Positions 27,794-37,202 of a stretch of DNA of 64,000 nt are shown piece by piece. This DNA is from Phormidium sp. FACHB-1136. Its GTDB lineage: Bacteria > Cyanobacteriota > Cyanobacteriia > Phormidesmidales > Phormidesmidaceae. Within the stretch, counting starts at the first letter, position 1; every line of letters begins with the position of its first letter. Under the pieces are notes generated by a model, which saw only the letters and a program-made list of their open reading frames with translations, was not told the origin of the DNA and did no database searches. The DNA lies in assembly GCF_014697375.1 (NCBI RefSeq), contig NZ_JACJRS010000015.1:1-64000 (forward strand), read 5' to 3'. Made by a program: the position numbers and the translations under genes.

Positions 27794-28387
27794 TTATTCT
27801 GGGCGGGACGCATCGGTTTCGGGGTGATCTAGGGCTTCCCAAGGGTTGGATCGGGCATTGCGTAGCCGTTTGAGGAGCCAGTCGAAGCGGATTTCTCCCA
27901 TCGAGAGGAGATCCTCCATTTCGTCCATAATGCCGGTTTCGTTGCCTAGGCTCACGGGTCGCCAATGCTCCCCTTGGAGATGTTTGACGGTGCTCCGGAG
28001 CCGACTGGACAGCAGAATGGCCATGGCTTTGTAGAAGCGCGAGGCAAACCAGGTATCTTGCTGCAATTGTTGGTGTAGGTGTTCCCAGGGAATCCCCAAA
28101 ACCACGGTATTTTCTAGGGCGATGACCGTGGCTGAGGGGGGTAGACCATCCACAAAAGACATTTCCCCCACCACTTCGCCGCTGGCCAATTGGGCAATGG
28201 GCTGCTGGCTGAGCGCCTGTACCGACACCTCTAGGCAACCATCGAGGATTAAAAACAAATGGTTGCAGGGTTGGCCTTCATGGATCAGCACTTCCCCCGG
28301 TTGAATTTCCTGTCGCTGCCCTGTGGAGACCAGCCAGTCTACATCTTCGTCGTCTAAGACGCCTAGGATAAATACAATACGCTTCAT
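27794..28387 (-). CDS. Cyclic nucleotide-binding-fold protein without DNA-binding domain
   Basis: The 197-residue protein has the CAP effector fold (about residues 12-125): GQRQEIQPGEVLIHEGQPCNHLFLILDG, then GEVVGEMSFVDGLPPSATV and LGIPWEHL. The phosphate-binding cassette reads GEMSFVDGLPPSATV, so the Arg that usually precedes SAT (RSAT) and contacts the cyclic phosphate is Pro here. cAMP binding is therefore doubtful. The helical remainder (about 130-190) shows no helix-turn-helix, so it is not a CRP-type transcription factor. It lies upstream of the FHA gene on the same strand. Confidence 0.85.
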   Translation of the reverse strand: MKRIVFILGVLDDEDVDWLVSTGQRQEIQPGEVLIHEGQPCNHLFLILDGCLEVSVQALSQQPIAQLASGEVVGEMSFVDGLPPSATVIALENTVVLGIPWEHLHQQLQQDTWFASRFYKAMAILLSSRLRSTVKHLQGEHWRPVSLGNETGIMDEMEDLLSMGEIRFDWLLKRLRNARSNPWEALDHPETDASRPE

Positions 28388-28722
28388 TGGTGTAGCCCCA
28401 TGGTGTGCAAACGTTGGCTCCCCTGATGGTAGGGTTGAGGCTGGAATCCGGGGTGGGTTTCGGCGGGCTGGGCGGCGATCAATCGAATCAACCTAATCAT
28501 CTACCTTGTCAGCGTTTTAGCATACGGCTTGGGGGGCATGGCAGGGGGCTAGATCGTTGCCGCAATGGATCGAAACATTCAAGCGCACCCTTGGAAGCGC
28601 AGGGATAGGACATGGATCTAACCTCCATTGTACCAATCTCGGCCAGGTTATCTGCCCCCTCTAGGACACTGCGGCAGTTAGGGGTGCTAAGGTAATGAAC
28701 CGGAACCGTTGTTGCTGGTGCC
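28388..28722. other. Divergent intergenic region
   Basis: About 335 bases between the divergently read cNMP-fold and thioredoxin genes. No coding sequence or hairpin was recognised; promoters for both genes are expected here. Confidence 0.4.
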
Positions 28723-29544
28723 ATGGGACAGTCGATCACCGTTACCCAAGCCAATTTTGAAACCGATGTGCTGGTGCAGTCCGTCGATCAGGTGGTGCTG
28801 GTGGATTTCTACGCCACCTGGTGCGGCCCCTGCCAAATCCTCAAGCCCATGCTGGAAAAGCTGGCCCAGGAGTACGACATCACCGTCGCCAAAATTGACA
28901 TTGACCAAAACCCTGAACTGGCCAAGGCCTTTCGGGTGGAGGGGGTGCCCGATGTCCGCATCGTCAGCCAGGGGCAGGTGATGGAGGGCTTTGTGGGGGT
29001 GCTGCCAGAGCCCCAAATTCGGGAATTGCTGACCAAGCTGGGGCTGAAATCCACCCTCGACCAAGCCTTTGACGCCTTGGATGCGGTGCAGGCCAGCGGC
29101 GATGTCGCGGCTACCCAAGCGGCCCTGACCGATCTGCTCACCCAATTTCCCGACAACCCCGCCGTGTTGATGACGGCGGCCCAGGTTTATCTGGGCCAGG
29201 GATCGGTGGACTTAGCCCGCCAATACATCGACCTCATCCCCACCGAGGATCGATCCATCGCCCACGCGGTGGACGGGCTGCGGGAATTGATCGCCCTGCA
29301 CGACACCCTCGCCGAACCCGCTGAGGACAATCCCCTAGAACTGGCCTATCGGCGGGCCTGCGAAGCGACCCTTGCCGCCGACTATGACACCGCCCTAGCC
29401 GAATTTCTGGTCATCGTGCAGCAGGATCGGCAGTTTCGGAATGACGGTGCCCGCAAAGCCATGCTGACGGTGTTTAAGCTGCTGGGCGACGGGGACGACC
29501 TCACCACCACCTACCGCAAGCGGTTGATGCAGTCGCTTTACTAG
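28723..29544 (+). CDS. Thioredoxin-domain TPR protein (CnoX/YbbN-like)
   Basis: The 273-residue protein has an N-terminal thioredoxin fold with an intact WCGPC active site (Trp33-Cys37), then a helical C-terminal half with TPR-like repeats. This is the layout of CnoX (YbbN), a chaperone-redoxin that protects proteins during oxidative stress; unlike E. coli CnoX, the active-site cysteines are both present, so it may be a true oxidoreductase, as some alphaproteobacterial members are. No signal peptide is seen, so it is cytosolic. It is a single gene. Confidence 0.9.
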   Translation: MGQSITVTQANFETDVLVQSVDQVVLVDFYATWCGPCQILKPMLEKLAQEYDITVAKIDIDQNPELAKAFRVEGVPDVRIVSQGQVMEGFVGVLPEPQIRELLTKLGLKSTLDQAFDALDAVQASGDVAATQAALTDLLTQFPDNPAVLMTAAQVYLGQGSVDLARQYIDLIPTEDRSIAHAVDGLRELIALHDTLAEPAEDNPLELAYRRACEATLAADYDTALAEFLVIVQQDRQFRNDGARKAMLTVFKLLGDGDDLTTTYRKRLMQSLY

Positions 29545-29802
29545 GCGGCTGATTCAGCGGAGGAAAAGAAAGATCGGGTCGCTACTAACAAAACTCTGGA
29601 GGATCCCCCTTGTATCTTAAGAGTCAGGACGGTAGACCGTTTTCCCCCAGGTTCTAGAAACCGAGATTTAGTCCAGGTCGCCGTTCTGTCATGCATCAAC
29701 ACCTCGAAAAATCGCCAGGGTCACGAACCCGTATCGAACAAGGTTGAGTGGGGCATGGCTGTCAAGACCGGGGAAAATGTCATCCACTGATGAGGTATCG
29801 CC

Positions 29803-30787
<985 letters not shown>

Positions 30788-31163
30788 CAATCAAGATAAT
30801 CGCTAAATCCCTCTCCCAAGGTGAGAGAGATACTTTGATCAGTTTCCGGCTCCCCTCTTCCGCCCTGGGAGAGGGGCTGGGGGTGAGGGGGCGGAGACTT
30901 TGTGATCTACGGAGTCTAGGGAAGCGTTGTATTCTTCGTAACCTTGTGCTCTCCGTAGCCTTGACTAGCCGTTGAGGAGGGCATGGTCGTTTTGGCGGAG
31001 ATACGACATAATGGGTCTATCGCTGGAGCCCACAAGAGTATTTTTGCGTAGGGTATTGTTGCGCAACTATCAGGTGAATATCGCAGAGTGAACCGTTCGG
31101 CTAAGCCGATGCGGCTAGGTTAAGTCGCTTACGGTGTCCTAATGTCGCCACTGAAGCCATACC
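30788..31163. other. Intergenic region with a dispersed hairpin repeat
   Basis: No coding sequence is credible in these 376 bases. The first part holds the hairpin-rich repeat described at 30808-30892. The remainder precedes the TPR gene and presumably carries its promoter. Confidence 0.45.
30808..30892. repeat. Hairpin-forming intergenic repeat (cyanobacterial MITE-like)
   Basis: The 85-base block pairs within itself: CCCTCTCCC facing GAGAG, and CTCCCCTCTTCC facing GGGAGAGGGGCTGG. The wording CTCCC...CCTGGGAGAGGGGCTGGG is one I know as a widespread intergenic repeat in cyanobacteria and other bacteria. It lies immediately after the broken IS110. Confidence 0.55.
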
Positions 31164-32453
31164 ATGATGATTAGCGAACTCCTGAAGGTTGGCACTGAAA
31201 AGGCCAAGTTGGGCTATTTCCAAGATGCCCTGGAACTGTTCTCCCAGGCGATTCGGATCGATGATGCCTGTGCCAAAGCCTACTACAACCGGGGCTGTGC
31301 CTACCGCGACTTGCAACGTCCACAGGAGGCGCTGGAGGATTTTTCGATGGCCCTGCACCTCGACCCTGGCTTGATCAATGCCTACATTAACCGGGGCAAC
31401 CTGTACCGCACCCTAGGTCAATTTGCGGCGGGTCTGGCGGATTTAAACCAAGCCCTTGCACGGCAACCCACCGATCTAAAAGCCTACGGCAATCGGGGGC
31501 GCATCAAACTGGATATGGAGGACTATGGGGGTGCGATAGCCGACTTTTCGGTGGTGTTGACCCAGCGGCCTTACTTTCCAAAGATCTTACTCTGGCGGGG
31601 GTTGGCCTACCTCAAGCAGGGAGCCCACACGGCCCTAGCCGAGTACCGTCGTCAGGCCTATCAGCACGCCATCGACGATTTCGCCACCCTTCTAGCCCAG
31701 CAGCCCCGCCACCCCGAAGCCCTCAACTATCGGGCGGTGGCCCACTTTCAACTCCGCAACTATTACCAGGCCGTCCTCGATATCAACCAAGCCCTCGAAC
31801 ACCAGCCAGACTACGCCGAAGCCTACATTAACCGAGGTATGCTGCGCCACGAGCTAGGGGATTTTCAAGGAGCCATCGACGACTATACCAGGGTGCTAGC
31901 CATCAATCCGGCCCTACAAGATCATTCCTATAATCAAACCCTGGTGGGGTTAGCCCTGGATAGCCCCGACCCCGTCGCGGAGGATGTGCCCCTGAATCTA
32001 CGGTTTCGGCTGGCGGATTTGTACGACAGCCGGGGGCAGTTGCGGTCGCAGGTGGGCGACATGGACGGATCGAACGCCGACTATACCCTGGCGCTGAGGT
32101 TTAATCCTAGCTGTGGGCGCATTTTGGCCAACCGGGGCCGAGTTCTGAGTCGTCAGGGCCGCTATTTGGCCGCCATCGCCGACTTTAACCAAGCCCTAGC
32201 CCTCAAATCCGAGGATGCCCTCACCTACTGCGACCGAGGCTATGCCCACTATTTCCTAGAAGACTGGAACCAAGCCCTAGCTGACTTCAACCAAGCTATT
32301 GGCCTCGATCCCTATCTGGCAGAAGCCTACATTGGTCGGGGCCATACCCGCATTCGACTAGGCCAAAGGGCCACCGCCGCCATGCAAGACTTTCGCCAAG
32401 CCCTAGATCTCGCCTGGGATAGCCGCCAACCCCAGCGGTCGCGGCCCCTGTAG
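31164..32453 (+). CDS. TPR-repeat protein
   Basis: The 429-residue protein consists of tandem TPR units from the N-terminus onward (ALELFSQAIRID, AYYNRGCAYRDL, ALEDFSMAL, AYINRGNLYRTL, and so on), about ten in all. It has no signal peptide, so it is probably cytoplasmic. Repeats are close in wording to those of the secreted TPR protein earlier in the window, suggesting shared ancestry. The product is a protein-protein interaction scaffold with no evident enzymatic domain. Confidence 0.88.
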   Translation: MMISELLKVGTEKAKLGYFQDALELFSQAIRIDDACAKAYYNRGCAYRDLQRPQEALEDFSMALHLDPGLINAYINRGNLYRTLGQFAAGLADLNQALARQPTDLKAYGNRGRIKLDMEDYGGAIADFSVVLTQRPYFPKILLWRGLAYLKQGAHTALAEYRRQAYQHAIDDFATLLAQQPRHPEALNYRAVAHFQLRNYYQAVLDINQALEHQPDYAEAYINRGMLRHELGDFQGAIDDYTRVLAINPALQDHSYNQTLVGLALDSPDPVAEDVPLNLRFRLADLYDSRGQLRSQVGDMDGSNADYTLALRFNPSCGRILANRGRVLSRQGRYLAAIADFNQALALKSEDALTYCDRGYAHYFLEDWNQALADFNQAIGLDPYLAEAYIGRGHTRIRLGQRATAAMQDFRQALDLAWDSRQPQRSRPL

Positions 32454-32542
32454 GATGCCTCCCCGGCTTTTTGCTTCTAGCCGTTACGCCCCTCTCGGCA
32501 ACTTATACTAGAGCCTGACGAAACCGGAGCAAACCGTATCCC

Positions 32543-33232
32543 ATGGGCCAACATTTCGTGATTACGGGCGTAAGTCGTGGCCTAGGGCGGGCCTTGGCGG
32601 AGGCATTGATTGCCGAAGGACACCGGGTTTCGGGCTGTGCGCGACAGGCTGAAACGATGGCGGAACTGGCGCGTCAGTATCCCGATCAGCATTTTACGGC
32701 GGTAGACATTGGTGATGCGGCGGCGGTGCAGACCTGGGCTGAGGCGGTTTTAGACCAGGTGGGGGTGCCGGATTTTGTGATCAACAATGCGGGCTTGGTG
32801 AACGAGCCTGCGCCCCTGTGGCAGGTGCCCGTGGCGGAATTTGAGGCGGTGGTGACGGTGAATATTTTGGGGACGGTCAACGTCCTCCGCAGCTTTGCCC
32901 CAGCCATGATTCAACGGGGCAGCGGCATTTTTGTGAACTATAGTTCTGGCTGGGGCCGAGGCACTTCGCCAGAATTTGCCCCCTACTGCGCCACCAAATG
33001 GGCCATTGAAGGTCTGACCCAAGCCTTTGCCCAGGAGTTGCCCCCCGGCATGGCAGCGGTGGCCCTCAATCCCGGCATCATCCACACCGACATGCTAGAA
33101 ACCTGCTACGGCGACGAGGCCGCGAACTTTACCCCCATCGCCCAGTGGGTGAAAACGGCCCTACCGTTTATTTTGGGCCTGAAACCCCAGGACAATGGCC
33201 GTTCCCTCTCGGTGCCGGGTAGTTTGTCTTAA
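32543..33232 (+). CDS. Short-chain dehydrogenase/reductase (SDR)
   Basis: The 229-residue protein has the classical SDR layout: nucleotide-binding TGVSRGLG at residues 8-15, NNAG near 81-84, and a catalytic Ser and YCATK (Tyr-x-x-x-Lys) near 150-155. The C-terminal end is short. Substrate is unknown. Since Arg rather than Asp follows the glycine motif, NADP(H) preference is possible but not established. It lies 89 bases after the TPR gene on the same strand. Confidence 0.9.
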   Translation: MGQHFVITGVSRGLGRALAEALIAEGHRVSGCARQAETMAELARQYPDQHFTAVDIGDAAAVQTWAEAVLDQVGVPDFVINNAGLVNEPAPLWQVPVAEFEAVVTVNILGTVNVLRSFAPAMIQRGSGIFVNYSSGWGRGTSPEFAPYCATKWAIEGLTQAFAQELPPGMAAVALNPGIIHTDMLETCYGDEAANFTPIAQWVKTALPFILGLKPQDNGRSLSVPGSLS

Positions 33233-33308
33233 GCTGAATGATTGATCACCCCAAATCATGATCGGGCGTTCTACTTACCTGTCCTGCCCACCTTATGCAA
33301 TTTGACCA

Positions 33309-33917
33309 TTACTTCGCTGGGCGATCTCGGCTTGGATGAACGCCTTTCCCCTGTCGCCCCAGCAGATAGCCCAAGGCTCCGGGGATGGCTAGTAGGGTAA
33401 TCAAAATGGTGGTGGAGGTGCTCAGGCGGCTGGAGAGGGTGCGGGCTGGATCCAGCCCTTCCCACAAAAAGCGCCCGGTGACAATCAGGGCGTAGAGACC
33501 AGCGGTGATGGCGCTGAGGCTGGAGATAAATTCTCTGAGGGTTGGCAGGTGAGCCTGGGGCGTTCTTCGGCCTACTAGTACCCCGGCAATGAATCCTGCC
33601 GTTGCTTGAAACGCTACAAACGTCAGCCGCAGATTGAGGCCCAGGGGTTCCTTTTCGGCGGCCATGTGCCCAGCCAAGATGCCTCCTATCCCCAGGATCA
33701 TCCCCGCAATTGCCCCTACGGCCATCCACCAGTACACGGGCCGCGAGATATAGGCGCAGGCCACAATTAGGCCAGACATGCCCAAGGAAGTCAGCACCGT
33801 GGCCTGGGCCAAGGGCAACTGGGTGACGATGCCCAGGGTGAGGCCGACGCCGATGATCGTGCCCAGTGCCATGATTAGGCTTTGCTGGGGGCCAGTGGTT
33901 TTGGTGAAGTTTTGCAT
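33309..33917 (-). CDS. Polytopic membrane protein of unknown function
   Basis: The 202-residue product has about six hydrophobic segments, for example ALGTIIGVGLTLGIV, SGLIVACAYISRP, VGAIAGMILGIGGILAG, AGFIAGVLVG, ITAGLYALIVTGR and ILITLLAIPGALGYLLG. No transporter or enzyme signature is recognised. It lies downstream of the DUF1254 gene on the same strand, beyond a hairpin-rich spacer (33918-34084), and converges with the SDR gene. Confidence 0.65.
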   Translation of the reverse strand: MQNFTKTTGPQQSLIMALGTIIGVGLTLGIVTQLPLAQATVLTSLGMSGLIVACAYISRPVYWWMAVGAIAGMILGIGGILAGHMAAEKEPLGLNLRLTFVAFQATAGFIAGVLVGRRTPQAHLPTLREFISSLSAITAGLYALIVTGRFLWEGLDPARTLSSRLSTSTTILITLLAIPGALGYLLGRQGKGVHPSRDRPAK

Positions 33918-33986
33918 GGGGAGAGTGCAGGCTTGTGGTTGCAGAGATCCTAGGATTTTATTTCTATCGAGGGATTCATTCCAATG

Positions 33987-34084
33987 GCGGCTGAGGGGTG
34001 CAGAACCCTGGGATCTTGGCCAATTCAGATCCCAGGGTTCTACGTGGGGGTGCCCACAAGGTGCGGCTGAGGAGTGCAGAACCC
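33987..34084. repeat. Direct repeat flanking a perfect hairpin at the DUF1254 gene end
   Basis: Two 22-base copies of a sequence beginning GCGGCTGAGG(G/A)GTGCAGA occur at 33987-34008 and 34063-34084, differing at one base. Between them, AGAACCCTGGGATCT (34002-34016) and its exact complement (34027-34041) form a 15-bp stem with a 10-base loop. The stem can act as a transcription terminator in the DUF1254 or the reverse direction, although there is no T-tract. The repeated wording suggests a small mobile or duplicated element. Confidence 0.75.
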
Positions 34085-35413
34085 CTAGATCCGCTGCATG
34101 GCAGGAGCCGTCCAGGTGCCATCAAGGGCTTCTGCTTTGGGCCAGTACAGCCGCATGGCGCAGAAGAAGGGGCCAGCGGGGGCCGGGAGCCAGTTGGCCT
34201 CTAGATCCGCACCGGGGGATTCGGTCTGAATGTAGAACGTCAGTCCACCATCGGCATCGCGCTGGAACTGGGGCAGCATGGGCGAGTTGAGCAGGTAGCG
34301 GTTGAGCGGGTTGGCCACCAGCAAACTAGCGGGCAGTTCGTACATCGTCAGCGACCAAAAGGCATTCACCGGGGGCAGGTGATCGGCGGCAAAGTGCAGG
34401 GTGTAGCGGTTAGCTCCGTTCAAGGGCTGGCCATCGGCATCGACGGTGTAGAAGGGGTACATGGCCTCCTGCTTGGAGTTGCCAAAGATGCCCAGCACCG
34501 CCGCCGCCATCCGGTAGAGGTAGTTGTTCTGCAAATAGTCGCGGGTGCCGAACAGATCGCCGGAGGTGACTTGTCCGGCATCAACCTGTTTTTTCAAGGC
34601 CGCAAATTCGGCCCAGGCATCGGCCACACCCTGGGCCATGGCTGCTTTCACCTCCGGGGCAAGGGCATCCGCCGAAAACCCCTGCCCTGCCTCCACACCG
34701 ATTTGGGCAAACCGGGATCGCAAGTCCACTTCCGAGGGTACCGGGGGGCAAAATTGCAGCAGAAAATTCAAAATGCCGAAAAATTCTAGGGAGGTCTTCT
34801 GGGCATCGGGGGTGAGGGGCGGCACAAACGCAACCGGGGGGGCACTGGCTGGAGCGGATTGTCCCAAAAATTCCGACAGCGGCTGAAGTTGGTATTGGGC
34901 CTGAATTTCCTTCACCTGATCGAGATCGGCGGGATTAAACAGTTGGGTGCGATAGATCGCCTGGACAAACTCGGTTTCGGCGCGAATCACTTTGCTGACG
35001 CCGCTGGGGGTTTCGCCTTGCCAATTGGGGCCAGCAATCACAAACACGCCGCCGCCATTGCCCGTGGCGCGGCTACCGATGTACTCGAAATTGAACGTGT
35101 ACAAATCCACTAGTTGGATGCTGAAATAGCGTTCCGGCTCTAACTCTGGCACGGTGATCACAATTGGTTCTGCCCGCAAATCTAGCCCCGCCATGGAGTA
35201 GGGCGTGTCGGAGTTGGGGGTCTGAACAGCCTTATCCTCCGGCGTAAACACGCGGGCAATATTGCGGAGATGGTTCCAGGAGGCTTTGTATTCAGGGTTT
35301 TGAGCATCAACAAAATAGGCGTGCTGGATACGATAGCTGTCTACCATCGGAAAGCCATAGATGTAGGCTTCTTTGGCAAGGTTACGGATTTCTGCAAGGT
35401 CGTTAATCAACAT
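34085..35413 (-). CDS. DUF1254/DUF1214 domain protein
   Basis: The 442-residue protein has the two-part DUF1254-DUF1214 layout. Marks are EAYIYGFPMVDSYRI at the N-terminus, TPNSDTPYS (about 80-90) and, in the C-terminal half, YPFYTVDADGQPLNGANRYTLHF with PPVNAFWSLTMY. These proteins are widespread and of unknown biochemical function; structural relatives suggest ligand binding rather than an obvious catalytic site. I place the start at 35413 (MLINDLAEIRNL), where homologues begin, rather than the longer frame to 35533. It is the last gene of the sulfatase-associated minus-strand cluster, 61 bases from the small secreted protein. Such genes often lie beside arylsulfatase and DUF2092 genes in other bacteria. 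Confidence 0.85.
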   Translation of the reverse strand: MLINDLAEIRNLAKEAYIYGFPMVDSYRIQHAYFVDAQNPEYKASWNHLRNIARVFTPEDKAVQTPNSDTPYSMAGLDLRAEPIVITVPELEPERYFSIQLVDLYTFNFEYIGSRATGNGGGVFVIAGPNWQGETPSGVSKVIRAETEFVQAIYRTQLFNPADLDQVKEIQAQYQLQPLSEFLGQSAPASAPPVAFVPPLTPDAQKTSLEFFGILNFLLQFCPPVPSEVDLRSRFAQIGVEAGQGFSADALAPEVKAAMAQGVADAWAEFAALKKQVDAGQVTSGDLFGTRDYLQNNYLYRMAAAVLGIFGNSKQEAMYPFYTVDADGQPLNGANRYTLHFAADHLPPVNAFWSLTMYELPASLLVANPLNRYLLNSPMLPQFQRDADGGLTFYIQTESPGADLEANWLPAPAGPFFCAMRLYWPKAEALDGTWTAPAMQRI

Positions 35414-35474
35414 AGGAAAGCCTTTTAAGAACGTGTTCAGAAGACAGAAATCAGGCTTTTTAGGAGAGCAAAAT

Positions 35475-35786
35475 CTAATCGATATACACCACGACGTACT
35501 GGTTGTTGTAGGGCTGATAATAGGTGGCCCCACACTGGTAGACCATCACCCCATCGATGTAGATGCTAGAACAACCAACGGGTAGGGTCGCCGCGTAGAT
35601 GGTGGATCGTCGGATCACCCGCCTTGTGGTGCGCCGAGCCGCCCCCGCCACGCTGACCGGGGTAGCAGGCCGACCCACCACCGCCGCTGCTGGTTGCGTC
35701 AGCCCACCGCTGAACACGCCCTCCATCACACCTCCCGCCGCGAGGAGCCCACAGGCTCCAATTGCTAAACGCTGCATTGAGTTCAT
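35475..35786 (-). CDS. Small exported protein, paralogue of the adjacent 35891-36214 gene
   Basis: The product of 103 residues (start at 35786, with GGAG eight to ten bases upstream) has a signal peptide (MNSMQRLAIGACGLLAAGG) and a mature region: VVGRPATPVSVAGAARRTTRRVIRRSTIY, then LPVGC, YIDGVMVYQCG and TYYQPY...YVVVY. The two Cys spaced around the IDG block could form a disulfide. It is clearly related to the next gene, with identical PATPVSVAG and VIRRSTIY blocks. Similar short secreted proteins ending in a YYxPY...VVVY motif occur near DUF1254 genes in other bacteria; function is unknown. Confidence 0.78.
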   Translation of the reverse strand: MNSMQRLAIGACGLLAAGGVMEGVFSGGLTQPAAAVVGRPATPVSVAGAARRTTRRVIRRSTIYAATLPVGCSSIYIDGVMVYQCGATYYQPYNNQYVVVYID

Positions 35787-35890
35787 GGTTAAATCTCCAA
35801 ATTCAAACGGTTGACTCACCCCGACCTTTGCTGCAAAACGCTTCGCGAACGGGCAACCTGCCCAGGCGAGGGCGCTATCTCTAACTGGGG

Positions 35891-36214
35891 TTACTCGACA
35901 TACACCACCACGTACTGATCGCCGTAGGGTTCGTAGTAGGTGCCACCGCAGGAGTAGAGACTCACCCCTTCGATGATCACGGTGGAACAGCCCACTGGCA
36001 GACTGGCGACGTAGATGGTCGATCTCCGAATTACCTGCCGTGTGGTGCGTCGGGCTGATCCGGCCACACTGACGGGAGTGGCGGGGGCACCCACCACGGC
36101 TTCGGCCCGCTGGGTGACTAGGCGGCTGTTAAACAGTCCATCGGCGACAGCGCTCACCGTCAGCAGGGCCACGGTGCTCAGCAGGGCAGATTTCATCATC
36201 GGTTGCTGTAGCAT
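35891..36214 (-). CDS. Small exported protein, paralogue of the 35475-35786 gene
   Basis: The 107-residue product starts with a signal-like stretch (MMKSALLSTVALLTVSAVADG) and has the same mature layout as its neighbour: AVVGAPATPVSVAG, RRTTRQVIRRSTIY, LPVGCS, EGVSLYSCGGTYYEPY and QYVVVYVE. Its start codon overlaps the stop of the DUF2092 gene by one base (TAATG), so the two are translationally coupled. The pair arose by local duplication; both keep two Cys at equivalent places. Confidence 0.8.
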   Translation of the reverse strand: MLQQPMMKSALLSTVALLTVSAVADGLFNSRLVTQRAEAVVGAPATPVSVAGSARRTTRQVIRRSTIYVASLPVGCSTVIIEGVSLYSCGGTYYEPYGDQYVVVYVE

Positions 36215-37005
36215 TATTCAGCCTCCTGAAAGTCTTCGAGCTGGCTGGGGGGAAGGGCTTCGAGTTGCCGTGCCCCGGTTGGAACGGTAAAGGTAAAGGC
36301 ATTCTGGCTGACGGAGGGGTTGGTGTTCCAGTCGCGCAGACGAGTTTCGTACTGGGGCGAACCCGTCACCCACTTGGTGCTAATCACGTACTTCATGGGC
36401 AGGGGCACATCCCCGGTTCGCACCCAAATTTGCCAGTCCACATCGTCCTCCCGGAAGGCCAGATGGTGAACTTCCACCCCGTCGATGTAGCCCGTGCCGA
36501 GGTATTGGCTGCTGGTCACGCCTTCCATCAGCACCTCGTAGGGGTTGCTAAACAGCAGGTCGGCCCCCGGAAAGGGAATGCCCGTGTCGGCCTCCACTGC
36601 CAGAATGGCCTCGTCCACGGTGCCCGTGAAGGCTTGCTGCACGTAGGCGTTAATCCGTCGTCCAAACACAGTGATCTGGCTACCGTTAAACAAAATATCC
36701 ACATCAGCCAATGGCCCCTGACGGCGGACATGGAGACCATTGGGGCGATTGAGCAACACCGAGGCATAGCTACTAAATTGCAGCTTTTGCCCGTTAGTCG
36801 CGATGACTTCAAAATCAATGTCGCTGTTGACGCTGAAGGTGTCTAAATCCGCCAAATAGTCGGACATGAACTGCAAGACTTCGGTGGCGTTGGGGTCGAG
36901 GTCTTGGGCTTGGGCGGGGGGCAGGATGACTGCTCCTAAACTCAAGGCCATACCAAGCGCTAGGGACGTGCTACTCATAGGTTTTAGACGATTCATATTG
37001 CTCAT
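36214..37005 (-). CDS. DUF2092 family exported protein
   Basis: The 263-residue protein has a signal peptide (about 34 residues, ending AQAQ) and a DUF2092 domain, recognised from the pattern SDYLADLDTFSVNSDIDFEV, GQKLQFSSYASVLLNRPNG and later YIDGVEVHHLAFREDDVDWQIWV. DUF2092 proteins are predicted periplasmic and related in fold to outer-membrane lipoprotein carrier LolA-like proteins, so a lipid or hydrophobic ligand carrier role is possible. Its gene is directly coupled to the small exported protein downstream and lies 197 bases after the secreted sulfatase on the same strand. Confidence 0.85.
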   Translation of the reverse strand: MSNMNRLKPMSSTSLALGMALSLGAVILPPAQAQDLDPNATEVLQFMSDYLADLDTFSVNSDIDFEVIATNGQKLQFSSYASVLLNRPNGLHVRRQGPLADVDILFNGSQITVFGRRINAYVQQAFTGTVDEAILAVEADTGIPFPGADLLFSNPYEVLMEGVTSSQYLGTGYIDGVEVHHLAFREDDVDWQIWVRTGDVPLPMKYVISTKWVTGSPQYETRLRDWNTNPSVSQNAFTFTVPTGARQLEALPPSQLEDFQEAE

Positions 37006-37202
37006 GATGTTTCTCGTTAAAGAAGGTTTTCTTGGGGAAGAAAGCCCCGATTTCTAGCTCCCCTCTCTCTACGGGCCGTGGCTTGGGGATAGAGCCTTCG
37101 ACGTTGGTCGGTCAGCCAGCCCTCCGATGAACCAATCCGCCATCAAGCCCTGGATAGATCGGTAAATCGGTAAGGCGGCGGACTGGCTCACAGAAGTAGG
37201 CG

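Noticed and set aside
28405-28608. 67-residue plus-strand Gly-rich frame
   Set aside because: Lies in a divergent promoter region with no homology-like features.
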